DNA from: Isoetes taiwanensis
Taxonomy: Eukaryota; Streptophyta; Lycopodiopsida; Isoetales; Isoetaceae
Reading direction: 5' to 3'
Assembly: GCA_021234155.1 (NCBI GenBank)
Contig: JAJEKV010000027.1
Span: 10,242,716 to 10,306,715, forward strand
DNA length: 64,000 nt
Below are positions 9,661 through 21,559 of this stretch, one piece after another. The notes below the pieces were generated by a model. It worked only from the letters and a program-made list of their open reading frames with translations. It made no database searches and was not told the DNA's origin. Numbering within the stretch: position 1 is the stretch's first letter; every line of letters starts with the position of its first letter. A program made the position numbers and the translations under genes.

Positions 9661-12372
9661 TTTTTTTATATGAATGTGGACTAATAGGATGCTTAATTTT
9701 CAAAAATATGCCCCATATGGTGCTTCTTAACAACGACGTATCTTAGACACATATAATTTGCCATAGGTTTTCAATAGTGATCTTTGACTAATTGGCTTCT
9801 TGAACCCATCTGAGCATGTCCCAAAACTTGCTTCCCATTTAAATTTCTATGACGTATCTCCTAGGCAACTAATTGTGTAGTAATAAAAACCATGGATGTC
9901 TTGTGATAGGCATTTGAATTTTAAGGTCTTGTCTGACAAATCAACATGCGGTATTAAGCTGTGGTTTTAAGCTGTGGTTAATATCATGGCCAAGCACCAT
10001 GAAAAAATTGCTATATGGTCGGTTTGAGCTTATCCATTTTCGTCACATGAAACTAAAATACATTCATTTCCATATTATTTTTTCCAGTTTTCCTTGTATT
10101 TTGTTTCATTTACAAAATGTGGACGGTTAGGGTTTGTGACAAAACCTTAATCTCGACCAAAAGAGCTCCCCTTGCTTAACGATTAGGGCTTATCTCCACT
10201 AACTAGCTGGATTCAGTTAACATACAAATTGCCCGAAGATCGAACGATGCAGATAGAACCATTTTTTGACATAGGGTTTCGCTTTAACCTAAAAGCTTAA
10301 CGATGCATGGAGATGCCATCTTAACCTTTCACGATGGCATATGCTAGCTTTCAGGCAGCCGGATAGCTCAGATCGGTTTTGGAGATGGCTTTTTGTTTGC
10401 CTATTTATTGCTGAGTCTACCATCAACAAGCTGCTCTTCTAGGTTAGATCTCTCATATGGCTACTCTGTTAGCTTAGCTCAGTTGATGGGAAGATGGAAG
10501 GATGGATTCAACAAATCCACTCTCCTTAAAAGAATAGAATAGAATATGATTTTGGAAGAAAAGAAAATTGCTGAAGAATGGTTGATAAGCGTCATTTACT
10601 ATTCTATTCATAAGCCTGTCAAAGCTTCAGAATCTATACTGCTAGGAAAGATGTGCCTCTTGAAGGTGAAGGAAAATCAGTTTATATTCTATTTCAGAGT
10701 GCCATTGATCTTCCAAGTTTTCCTATGGAGCCTCCTATTGGAAATGCTGCAAAGGCTTTTGTTCCAGCTGTTACACAAGTGGACGACCGTAACCCTTACA
10801 ACAGTGCAAATCAGGTCTCTCTTTAGCTTCTAATTTACCTTGAGTTAATTATTTGAAGGCATCTTTCTATACGATCACTGCTGGTATGAAGAGATGTGTT
10901 TTTTATTGCTCTTTACTCAAATTCAAAGCGATCTGTAATTTCTATGGCTACAGTCATATTGCACCCTCGTAGTTATCTCACTGTTTTCACCTATGCTTGT
11001 AACTATATGCAACATCTTGTGCTCTTTGCATGCCATGCCCTTAGAGATGCTAATATTGTGTGTCGATTCTATCTCTGCTGGAACTGCTAAGGTGGTGTCT
11101 ACCTAGTTTATACAACCAGTATCGGTAACGAGATTTCTTTTCTTGCTGGAATGCGTCTTTATAATTTTAACATGTATAGCTTCTTTTCATTTAGTCTGAT
11201 TTATCATCATTTGTCTAATGGCCAGATCTGTCCATATCTTGATTTATTTTTTCTCAAATTGATAACTACTCTAGAATGGCTTTGACCGAACTCCAGCCTT
11301 GGTTATATGCCTCTTGATGTTTTTTATCGATGTCTTCCAGACTTACATATCATATGGTGATCTGTGCTATGTGTTCCTTACTCGCTATCGGTCCTATGTA
11401 TCCTTTGTATCCATCTTTCTTTCTGCTCATTTATTGCTGAAAATATAGCTCGTAGACTAGCTGGTTTTGTGATCAAATGCAGCTGATTCTATGCACTTAT
11501 GCTGGCTATGGTATTGCTCAAGGCGGTTTGGTTTTCCATGCTATTATTGAGTGATGGCATTTCATTTATCTGTGCCCCATCTTAGAAAGTCTCTTCTATT
11601 GGATTGCTCTTTTTAACTGCTATATTTTGACTTAGTTTTTCGTTAGTTTAGTTTGCTATATTGTGAAACTTCTTGAAGTTGTTTGCCCTATTATATTTTT
11701 TGACATTGCTAAATAAATGTGTTGAAAGGCGTTAAGCCGGATAGGTTCTTTGCTTACCTGTGTGTCCTTTTGAGATTACCCTTCTTAGGTTAATCCTTGA
11801 ATGGTTGACATGCAGGTAACCGAACTTATCCCTGCATATGGTGATGTTATGGTTTGAAACTGAGCAAAGTTATTGCTCAAGCTGCGAGAGTATATTTGGT
11901 GAAATCTAAAACTTTTCTATGTTGGTTTGACTATATAGCCAGAATGTCTATTTGGGATATCTGAAAACTTTATAACTATGATTGAGCAAGTTTACTACTT
12001 TTTCTATTTCTAAGTTGACGATATAAAATGATAAAATGGCTTTTGTTATGTTCTACTTGGAAACAATGACTTTAATCTGTTCACACAATAGCCTTTGCTA
12101 CTAGTTTCAATATATTTGAAAACCTTGATCTTTTATGCTGAAATAATTGTTATGGTTTTTGCTTTGTATTAAATCAATTTAATTCATTTGCTGTTTGTCT
12201 CAAAATCTGAAATGTTCTTCATCTTGAAATTTGGAGTAATTTTATGGCTCTATTCAAGGCCTATGATATGATTAACACCTAGTCATATCTAGGACTGCAG
12301 TTTAAAGGCTATTAGATCCATACGGGCTAATAGGCTTAAGTCTGGTTGTCTTTAGGCAAACAGACCAAAAGG
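9661..12372 (+). repeat. Second retroelement family, left ~2.7-kb direct repeat
   Basis: Almost identical to 13211-15902 (scattered substitutions and small indels, such as an extra ~12 bp near 10540). It starts after a T run with ATATGAATGTGGAC and ends at AGACCAAAAGG. Both ends resemble the junctions of the first Penelope-like element (a T run, then AAAAGG), so I read it as the pseudo-LTR of a related family. It contains a short coding-like segment (10640-10815) and otherwise AT-rich non-coding sequence. Confidence 0.7.
10640..10815 (+). pseudogene. Coding-like segment inside the second repeat (origin unknown)
   Basis: One frame reads ARKDVPLEGEGKSVYILFQ followed by AIDLPSFPMEPPIGNAAKAF and VDDRNPYNSANQ, then a possible donor site (AATCAGGTCTCT). 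The composition looks like real protein rather than chance AT-rich translation. The partner copy near 14165-14340 carries the same frame but with a TAG replacing CAG at the end. It could be an exon of the element or a captured host exon. Confidence 0.35.
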
Positions 12373-13084
12373 TTTTTTAATGTTACCCCAGTTTCTAGGT
12401 TTAACCTAGGACCTTGGATCGAGCTTAGGTGTTATTGACTTATTTGTTATGGTTACAGAAAATTGATGATACTAATCATTACGAAGATGGCGAAATTGAC
12501 AGCATATGGATCACACAAGTGATAGCTCTAAAGCATGATCAACGAACGTTTTCCAGAATATAGGTTAGTTGTTCCTTAAAATTCTTTTGAACCTCTACCA
12601 GTGTTCTTTGATTGATCTGTTTTATTCTTATGTCCAACTGATCTTTTGAATAAGCTGGATAAACAAATTATCCAATCCACCAAAGGTTTTTATGAGAAGA
12701 ATTCTCCTTTGGTTGGAGGTTAGCTACAAAAGAATTCTTACACTCAAATGACATTGCTTTTGCCAAACAATGTCATTTTTCAAACATTTGGCAACATTCT
12801 GATGTACCATTAACCTAATGGATGCAAACCACAAAGTCAAGCATGCAAAGTTATCATTTTCTAGATTTTTCCATATGTTTATGCTTATTCTAGTTCTGTA
12901 GCAGCTTCAAGAGACGTCCTAAGGTTGATCAATGCTTTTTGCAATATTGGGTTCTGTAGAAGAAACAATACTTTGAAGCGTAACAATCTTATGGATCTTC
13001 CATTTGACATTAAGATATGACGAGGATTCTAAAAATGTACTGTAAGTCTTATTTGCTGCTTTTTTGCATTTCTCTATAGAGTAG
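12373..13084 (+). mobile_element. Internal remnant of second Penelope-related element
   Basis: Unique sequence between the two 2.7-kb repeats. It opens with GTTACCCCAGTTTCTAGGTT, which resembles the start of the first element's internal part (3630-3680). After an acceptor (GGTTACAG at ~12458) it codes EDGEIDSIWITQVIALKHDQ, similar in spacing to EDTICCYWIKELLALQYDK of the first element. The RT gene expected to follow is absent, so most of the internal region has been deleted. Confidence 0.5.
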
Positions 13085-13210
13085 AATGTTATGGGTTGGG
13101 TAGGGTCCCTGTGTTGCAACAGGGCCCTACTCTCCCTGTTGCAGCTTTCTTAAGTCAATGCTATTGACTAAATGGGGACCTCCCTACCTGAGGTATGAGG
13201 TAGGAGGTAG
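13085..13210. repeat. Two-hairpin module of the second element
   Basis: First hairpin: GTAGGG-T-CCCTGT, loop GTTGCA, ACAGGG-CCCTAC. Second: ACCTCCCTACCT pairs with AGGTAGGAGGT across an 8-nt loop with one bulge. It ends in AGGATTTTTTTA. The same layout, with different but still pairing bases, occurs at 1491-1628 and 7662-7796, so structure rather than sequence looks conserved. It may be the 3' recognition or end signal of these retroelements. Confidence 0.6.
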
Positions 13211-15902
13211 GATTTTTTTATATGAATGTGGACTAATAGGATGCTTAATTTTCAAAAACATGCCCCATATGGTGCTTCTTAACAACGACATATCTTAGAC
13301 ACATATAATTTGCCATAGGTTTTCAATAGTGATCTTTGACTAATTGGCTTCTTGAACCCATCTGAGCATGTCCCAAAACTTGCTTCCCATTTAAATTTCT
13401 ATGACGTATCTCCTAGGCAACTAATTGTGTAGTAATAAAAACCATGGATGTCTTGTGATAGGCATTTGAATTTTAAGGTCTTGTCTGACAAATCAACATG
13501 CGGTATTAAGCTGTGGTTTTAAGCTGTGGTTAATATCATGGCCCAGCACCATGAAAAAATTGCTATATAGTCGGTTTGAGCTTATCCATTTTCGTCACAT
13601 GAAACTAAAATACATTCATTTCCATATTATTTTTTCCAGTTTTCCTTGTATTTTGTTTCATTTACAAAATGTGGACGGTTAGGGTTTGTGACAAAACCTT
13701 AATCTCGACCAAAAGAGCTCCCCTTGCTTAACGATTAGGGCTTATCTCCACTAACTAGCTGGATTCAGTTAACATACAAATTGCCCGAAGATCGAACGAT
13801 GCAGATAGAACCATTTTTTGACATAGGGTTTCGCTTTAACCTAAAAGCTTAACGATGCATGGAGATGCCATCTTAACCTTTCACGATGGCATATGCTAGC
13901 TTTCAGGCAGCCGGATAGCTCAGATCGGTTTTGGAGATGGCTTTTTGTTTGCCTATTTATTGCTGAGTCTACCATCAACAAGCTGCTCTTCTAGGTTAGA
14001 TCTCTCATATGGCTACTCTGTTAGCTTAGCTCAGTTGATGGGAAGATGGAAGGATGGATTCAACAAATGCACTCTCCTTAAAAGGAGGAAGAAAAGAAAA
14101 TTGCTGAAGAATGGTTGAAAAGCTTCATTTATCATAAGCCTGTCAAAGCTTCAGAATCTATACTGCCAGGAAAGATGTGCCTCTTGAAGGTGAAGGAAAA
14201 TCAGTTCATATTCTGTTTCAGAGTGCCATTGATCTTCCAAGTTTTCCTATGGAGCCTCATATTGGAAATGCTGCAAAGGCTTTTGTTCCAGCTGTTACAC
14301 AAGTGGACGACCGTAACCCTTACAACAGTGCAAATTAGGTCTCTCTTTAGCTTCTAATTTACCTTGAGTTAATTATTTGAAGGCATCTTTCTATACGATC
14401 ACTGCTGGTATGAAGAGATGTGTTTTTTATTGCTCTTTACTCAAATTCAAAGCGATCTGTAATTTCTATGGCTACGGTCATATTGCACCCTCGTAGTTAT
14501 CTCACTGTTTTCACCTATGCTTGTAACTATATGCAACATCTTGTGCTCTTTGCATGCCATGCCCTTAGAGATGCTAATATTGTGTGTCGATTCTATCTCT
14601 GCTGGAACTGCTAAGGTGGAGTCTACCTAGTTTATACAACCAGTATCGGTAACGAGATTTCTTTTCTTGCTGGAATGCGTCTTTATAATTTTAACATGTA
14701 TAGCTTCTTTTCATTTAGTCTGATTTATCATCATTTGTCTAATGGCCAGATCTGTCCATATCTTGATTTATTTTTTCTCAAATTGATAACTACTCTAGAA
14801 TGGCTTTCAGACTGAACTCCAGCCTTGGTTATATGCCTCTTGATGTTTTTTATCGATGTCTTCCAGACTTACATATCATATGGTGATCTGTGCTATGCGT
14901 TCCTTACTCGCTATCGGTCCTATGTATCCTTTGTATCCATCTTTCTTTCTGCTCATTTATTGCTGAAAATATAGCTCGTAGACTAGCTGGTTTTGTGATC
15001 AAATGCAGCTGATTCTATGCACTTATGCTGGCTATGGTATTGCTCAAGGCGGTTTGGTTTTCCATGCTATTATTGAGTGATGGCATTTCATTTATCTGTG
15101 CCCCATCTTAGAAAGTCTCTTCTATTGGATTGCTCTTTTTAACTGCTATATTTTGACTTAGTTTTTCGTTAGTTTAGTTTGCTATATTGTGAAACTTCTT
15201 GAAGTTGTTTGCCCTATTATATTTTTTGACATTGCTAAATAAATGTGTTGAAAGGCATTAAAAGCTTCGATAGGTTCTTTGCTTACCTGTGTGTCCTTTT
15301 GAGATTACCCTTCTTAGGCTAATCCTTGAATGGTTGACATGCAGGTAACCGAACTTATCCCTGCATATGGTGATGTTATGGTTTGAAACTGAGCAAAGTT
15401 ATTGCTCAAGCTGCGAGAGTATATTTGGTGAAATCTAAAACTCTATTTCTATGTTGGTTTGACTATGTAGCCAGAATGTCTATTTGGGATATCTGAAAAC
15501 TTTATAACTATGATTGAGCAAGTTTACTACTTTTTCTATTTCTAAGTTGACGATATAAAATGATAAAATGGCTTTTGTTATGTTCTACTTGGAAACAATG
15601 ACTTAAATCTGTTCACACAATAGCTTTTGCTACTAGTTTCAATATATTTGAAAACCTTGATCGTTTATGCTGAAATAATTGTTATGGTTTTTGCTTTGTA
15701 TTAAATCAATTTAATTCATTTGCTGTTTGTCTCGAAATCTGAAATGTTCTTTATCTTCAAATCTGGAGTAATCTTATGGCTCTATTCAAGGCCTATGATA
15801 TGATTAACACCTAGTCATATCTAGGACTGCAGTTTAAAGGCTATTAGATCCATACGGGCTAATAGGCTTAAGTCTGGTTGTCTTTAGGCAAACAGACCAA
15901 AA
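13211..15902 (+). repeat. Second retroelement family, right ~2.7-kb direct repeat
   Basis: Right partner of 9661-12372, ending at CAAACAGACCAAAAGG before a T run that joins the right hAT-type subterminal region. Apart from the coding-like segment near 14165-14340 I see no gene in it. Confidence 0.7.
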
Positions 15903-16123
15903 GGGTTTTTTTTTTTTTTTTTCACAGATCATGGTTTTCATTGTTTCGTCAGACGAAAAATTTTCAAGCGATGCTTTCCGTTGTTTTCGGCGTCTGCCGA
16001 AAATCTTCCGATGCCGGAATTTTTTTTGCCGTATTTTTTACGTTTTATACGGCAAATATGTGCCGTATCATACAATTCATACGTATTTTGTATAAAACGT
16101 ACAGCGTATTGAACCTATCCCTG

Positions 16124-16131
16124 GATGCATC
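16124..16131. repeat. Target-site duplication of hAT-like element, right copy
   Basis: GATGCATC, the right partner of 1052-1059, directly after the terminal repeat GAACCTATCCCTG. Confidence 0.8.
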
Positions 16132-17092
16132 AGGAATCTCACTTTCATGTGGTCCAGCCCTATTTATCCTAAAATCAAGTCGTTTATGTGGCAACTCTGG
16201 CACAGGGCCCTGGCTACAAACAAGAAGAGGCACAAACTCCATATGGCTGACTCGGACATTTGCATCAGATGCATGGCTAATAGGGAAGACGAGGACCATT
16301 TATTTAGAACCTATATCTGGGCTGAGTGGGTTCTGGAGCTAGCCTCAGCATACTTGGGATATGATCTTCTCTCTCTCAATTTTCTGGACTTCTTTCTCCC
16401 GGTTAACCCAACTGATTGGAGGATCTACATCCTCCTATGGAGGATCTGGAAAGGGAGAAATGAATTTGTCTATTATTTTGATATCATCAACCCCGAGGGA
16501 GTAATAAGACAGATCAAATATGATGTAGACTGGATTATTGAAGGATTATCAAACTAATGGGTGTTTTATTTGCAGGAATAATGTTTATGCTGATGAGAAG
16601 GATCAAATGGAAGAAAATCAATCTGGAAGCAAATAAGGAGTGGACCAGGATATTCGGCTCACCCAACACACTCGGGCATGAAGAACCCTGTATGTGTAAT
16701 TGCTGCTGCGACCAAAACACAGATATCAGAAGAGCTTTGATCTGCAAAGCTAAGGATGCTAAGGGGAGATACAATATGGCGAAAGCAGGGTCCTGTATGT
16801 GCATGTTTTGTACTCTGAGCACAGCAGTCAAAGGAAGAGGAAGGAAAATTACTAATTTCAACCTCAGATCCTGTTACTAAGTGGGGAATTCTTATATGTT
16901 GGATCATAGATATTTTATCTCAGTACTATTTAAAGACATACCTCTATCTAATTTTGATAAAAATTTTTGACTTATAATAGTTAGGAGGGGTCCTCGCCCT
17001 TCTTTCTATTCTCGGGTTAAACTTCCCTGTAAAAAGTTTTTTGTACTCTTTATACTCACTTAAATATATATATCGACTTCAATAAAAAAAAA
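16132..17092 (+). mobile_element. LINE, right part: zf-RVT domain, 3' UTR and poly(A) tail
   Basis: Continues the LINE interrupted at 1059. Residues from 16132 read NLTFMWSSPIYPKIKSF, then WQLWHRALATNKKRHK and CIRCMANREDEDHLF, the Cys/His pattern and Trp-rich context of the zinc-binding domain found at the C-terminus of plant LINE reverse transcriptases (zf-RVT). The frame stops at 16555. A frameshifted continuation (KKINLEANKEWTRIFGSPN) follows to about 16880. Then comes an AT-rich 3' UTR ending in AATAAAAAAAAA at 17081-17092, which I take as the poly(A) tail and so the 3' end of the element. The + orientation agrees with the left part. Confidence 0.85.
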
Positions 17093-18190
17093 GGTAGCTT
17101 GTGCCTGACGTAACAAGAAGCCATGAGAAGTATAAAATAAAAGATGCCATCAACATATTTTACCTGGTTTTTAGCTAAAATCTCTGCTAAGTTATCCTCC
17201 AAAGCAAAACTTTTATGAACTGCAAGATGACAAAACCCAGAATGCTTAGGGTTCTTATACATCTTGCACTTAAATCTTCTAGTTATAACTTACAGTTGTT
17301 GCCACATATGCAGCCAAGCTCGTCGATTTTTCAATATTGGCAAGTGTGGCAAGGAGTAAAAAAACTTGAGGGAAAAATGGTGTTAGCGTCTCCAGCCCAA
17401 GGCTCATGCTATATAGCAAGGATGTTAGGATTCTTATTTTCTGCAGATCAAAAGATTAAGCACATCAAATATCTCCTAAGCATGAAGCAAATCGCTTTGA
17501 CCATAAGTGAGATTGCGAACCTTAAGGTCTAAATCAAATATATGACCAAACTATGCTGCACATATAAGCCTGCCAAGATGACCTAGTCCATCTTTGGGAA
17601 CCCAATTTAAGGCTGCAGCAGATGGAAGAGAACGTACTGCTCTAAATCCCAAAGCATGCAACATTGCCTGTCTCCATTTTCCACCTTTTTAGAATTAATA
17701 TCACTGGATTGTCCAGGACCCCAATATATCATGTTAATAACGTATTAAAAAGTATCTAATCAAGACTGCAGAACTGTGCTGGAGTTAGATCCACTTGGAT
17801 GGAAAAGGTGATCCCATTTAGGGTAGAAGCATGAAAGGGTGGGCAAAAAAAGTGCCCGTATTTTACATTTACAAATTCAAAATGTAAGGAAATCCCTCCC
17901 CCCCAGAAATTATTATTCTTGGAATGAATCATTAATAGGGCAAATAATTTTGAACTCTCCTCCCGCTCTGTTCAACCTTCCTCCCTTTCGAACCTCCATA
18001 GCCAAAAAGCTTGACATCCATATTCAACCTCCATAGCCGAAAAGCTTGACATCCATATTCGAACCTCCATAGCCAAGATCGGGACCTCCATAGCCAAAAG
18101 CTTGCATTTTCGTGAGAGTCAAGCACCGGGGAAGAGATCATGACCAAAACAATTTGGAACAAAGACATCTCCAAGGAAATCTCCTGTAAA
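17093..18190. other. Non-coding stretch with a short tandem repeat
   Basis: No gene recognised. At 17990-18105 a ~36-bp unit (CCTCCATAGCCAAAAGCTTG followed by ACATCCATATTCGAA) is repeated three to four times with variation. The rest is AT-rich sequence after the LINE tail. Confidence 0.5.
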
Positions 18191-18196
18191 GCCCAT

Positions 18197-21180
18197 GCCA
18201 AGGTCTCCCACTAGAACTGCCGCCCGAAAACTCAAGAGTGGGTCTTCTTCAGATCGGGAGGTCTTGCCACCCGAGTTTGACAAGGTAAGCATCAGGCAGC
18301 TTAGGAGCAACAATTTTGATAGCATCTTTCCAGGGCTAGTGCAAATAGTGCAGGATGTTTGGGGTTCTGAAGCCCCTGCTGTTAGGGGTTATCAAGAGTG
18401 CAAGATTAAGCCTGGTTGGATGGCAGATTTTTTTCTGTGTATGAGCACGTTTTTTGTAGGAGGGACATTGCAAATCATCACATTCCATTGTATTTTGCCC
18501 AAGCATATGCACTTCATTACAAAGGAGTAAGCATTGATTGGGATGAGGTGAAAGCAAGTGCAAGTCTTCATTCAAAAGGCTCTCAAAAAGAATCTGACCA
18601 CAGAATTAGCTACAGAGTAAAGTCTTCCAATGTTAAAGCTATTAAATGTATGCCTCAGGTAGAATTGGGGCAGCAGTTGGAAATGATGAAAAGGTGGAGG
18701 GAAACAAGAGCATTAGATTCTCGCCTCCATGCTTGATGAAATACGAGACTTTAAAAAGAGAAAAGGAAAACAATGGAAATTGAACTGTTGAAGCATGAGA
18801 GTGATAAGAGCTTCTTGACAAGACTTGTCTGCAGAGTAAAGATGCAAAAATATGTGAGCGATTCAAAGATTATGGCAGGTTTAAAAAGCAAGCGGGAAGC
18901 CAACCCCATGTGCAAATGGCTTTGGCATCCCATCTAGAGGAGGAGAAATCAAGTTATATTGCTGACTTAGATGCTCTAATGATTCCCATTGATTGTTTAA
19001 AGGCTGATTTGCAAGAATTAGAAGCTGCCATTGAAAAAATCAGCAAGGATTTGGAAGTTAATTCCAACTGTGAGAATAGAATAAAGGAGATGACTAAGCA
19101 TTTGGAAAGATCAGACCCCGATAGGCTCTGCAGCCCGCTCCCATACTACAAAGAAGAGGCGATTTTATTCTCACATATAAGCAATACTTGCAAAGAAATT
19201 TAATGATTGCCTTGACTCGACCATGGTAATATCTCCACTTTGTGGTCATACATATTGTCTATTTTGTCTTATATTCAGGGTTTCAACGACGAATACATGT
19301 GTACATGATTGTTCATGGTCCGAGGACCTGCGACACTGCTTAGGAATCCCTTCCGAAGGTACATCTATTTCTATTTTGATTACATAATTAGTTTGAGTGT
19401 ACTTAGATGTAGTTAGTTTCCATCATGTACATAACTGTATTAACATTTGATTTGGCGTGGTTTTGTCTTTACTGTAAAGAGGAAATGTATTTGCTTCTCT
19501 TTACATTTACATGTGCCATGAAGTGCTTTTCCTCGAATTCCTTTACTGTGGTGTATTAATAGGGTGTATCGCATTGACTTGTTTTTGCATTTACATGTGA
19601 TCAGAAATGCATATGAATTCGGAATTTGACTTTCCTTTACATTCAATGCTGAATGATGTATTTGATAAGGTGTATTGATAAAATATTTTGTTCTGAAATA
19701 CATTTGAATTTAGTATTTGGTTTTCCTTTACATTGTGATAGCTATGTACACTAATGTACTTCTATTTTGTCGTTACATTATCGCCAGAAAAGTTTGCCCA
19801 GTAGTAAAACCTACTTGCATGTTATTAACATTTGTTCTGTTTTTGATTTGCATCGATTGTTTTTCTTGATTTTGCTTCTATCTACTCTACATCTCCCCTT
19901 GATTCTGATCAAGTGTTTACATTTCTTATTGACACCCAATTGTGTCAATGCGGACACATGGGTAGTATCAAGAAAGGAAGAAGTAAAAACGCAGTAAAAC
20001 TAAACAATTCATGTTTAAGTGCACTATGCTTAAGTTCAATATAGCAAAATTTCATGTTGTAGGTGAAAAGAAGAATGTTATTGGGAAGGGGTTGCATTTA
20101 CCATTCTCGGACATCCCAATTCTTTGAACTGGCACAAAAGATGCTTTGCTTGCTATCGATGTTGGAGGTCCATCCACATCTACATCACCTTTGAGAATTG
20201 CAACAACTCATAAGCAATCGGTCAGCGATTTGGAGACAGAGGGGTATGTGGAAGGTAGGGTGATTACATTCGATTACATTAAGATTGCATCCGTTGTAGT
20301 TAGAGTTCACTAATGTTCAATATTTTGCGCCAGAGGTTGTTTTCCAAAAAAGAGATCCCACCACTTGAAGCCGAGTTGCTATTATTGAGCAACTAGTGAA
20401 AGCCCGTAATTCTCTCTCCTTTTCAGAGTTTCTAATTTTTTTTTTTTTTTATTTTTAAAATTACGTTGACGTGTTTAAAGATAAAATTACAGAAGATGTT
20501 GGTGACGACATTGAAAACAAAAAAGGCTTTGTTGAAGTTCAAGTTGAGGAAAAGGCTTGTTCTTTGGCGCGTGCACGTTTTCTTTTTTGTCTTGCTTTCA
20601 AAACATTAGAATGAAGCACTTTCTTGTCTTCAGAGACTTGCGACGATTCAAAGGAGCTAGATGATGTTGAAGAAGCCTTGGAGATTGCAGCCAAGGCAAC
20701 GACTAAATTTATGGTCAAAGCTGATGCCAAAACAGCTGGAAAAAAGAGAGTGCAAACCAGAGCAGGGACATCCGCTGCAAAACGGTAATTGCTAGCTTAC
20801 ATTGACTTACTTATACTTCAGTAGCTTATTATATTTTACTCGTTTTGCAGGTCTAAACCACTGGAAACAGAGATTGGAAGGTATCAATTTATGCTTTATT
20901 GTCATGGATCAATTGTTAATATGACACTAACATTGACTTACTTATACTTCAGTAGCTTATTATATTCTACTCGTTTTGCAGGTCTAAACCACTGGAAATA
21001 GAGATTGGAAGGTATCAATTTATGCTTTATTGTCATGGATCAATTGTTAATATGACACTAACATCTTGGATCTGACAACAGAAATGATGACAAGGATAAA
21101 CTTATGGAATTCACGCCATTCACGCCATTCAAGAACTGTCCGCCGGCTGAAATGAAAGTGGTTGCATCTGACATAAACAA
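18197..21180 (+). pseudogene. Unidentified multi-exon gene, decayed
   Basis: Pieces on the + strand with splice-like borders: MPRSPTRTAARKLKSG...LPPEFDK then GTAAGC (18197-18282); GYQECKIKPGWMADFF running, after a T-run frameshift, into ANHHIPLYFAQAYALHYKG and IDWDEVKASAS (18380-18735); a coiled-coil exon rich in Glu/Leu/Lys (18910-19203, EELEAAIEKISKDLE-like); GEKKNVIGKGLHLPFSDIPI with a TGA, then TKDALLAIDVGGPSTSTSPL (20060-20255); an acidic segment ETCDDSKELDDVEEALEIAA (20632-20790); duplicated mini-exons (20850-21013); and MEFTPFTPFKNCPPAEMK (21100-21180). The stop and frameshift indicate decay. I do not recognise the family. Its position beside the methyltransferase-like and transposase-like genes makes element cargo possible. 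Confidence 0.4.
20799..21063 (+). repeat. Tandem duplication of an intron-exon-intron block
   Basis: Two near-identical copies of ~132 bp, each containing ACTCGTTTTGCAG, a ~30-bp mini-exon (encodes SKPLETEIGR in copy 1 and SKPLEIEIGR in copy 2) and GTATCAATTT. Each mini-exon keeps both splice signals. Confidence 0.75.
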
Positions 21181-21189
21181 GGTTGCAAA

Positions 21190-21219
21190 TTAAACGGGAG
21201 TGTTGCAGCACTCCCGTTT
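21190..21219. repeat. Perfect inverted repeat
   Basis: AACGGGAGTG, loop TTGCAG, CACTCCCGTT. A strong 10-bp hairpin in otherwise non-coding DNA just after the last recognisable exon. Role unknown. Confidence 0.6.
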
Positions 21220-21559
21220 CAAAGATTCCTTTAAAAAAAGCACGTCATTTTAAAAAATGGCCTTTTTTAAGAGAGGTTGAAAGTTTGAGGAGTATCAGGT
21301 TTTTTTTGGGCCTATTTTTGGGGTATTTTGTGGACACGACTTTGGTTTTTTGGAGTGAAGCACGTGGAAATAGCAAAAGTGAGACTTGAGTACAAAATTA
21401 TTTGTAGGTGGATGTACAAAAAGCACAAATTTAGAAAAAATAACAATAATAATTTCTTTACTATTTTTGTGTTACATCAAAAATGGTAATCAATAATAAA
21501 TATCAGTGGCTTAACCATAGCATAAGGTCGTCAAAGATCTAAATTGTAGTCTTCTTCAT

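Larger units (their letters stand above)
1060..16123. mobile_element. 15-kb element with hAT-type ends (non-autonomous, composite)
   Basis: Begins CAGGGATAGGTTC and ends GAACCTATCCCTG, a perfect 13-bp terminal inverted repeat starting CAGGG as in many hAT elements, with an 8-bp target duplication. About 320 bp at the left end (to ~1380) and 220 bp at the right end (from ~15903) carry repeated subterminal motifs (ACGTATTTT-like and GCGTCTGCC/GCGTCTGTG), as expected for transposase-binding subterminal regions. The interior holds retroelement sequence and no recognisable hAT transposase, so the element would need transposase in trans. It could have been a small hAT that later received the Penelope-like elements in its T-rich tracts, or have moved with them inside. 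The sequence does not say which came first. Confidence 0.75.

Noticed and set aside
10896-11090. 64-codon ORF repeated at 14420-14614
   Set aside because: Present only because the 2.7-kb repeat is duplicated; no start context, domain or splice support.
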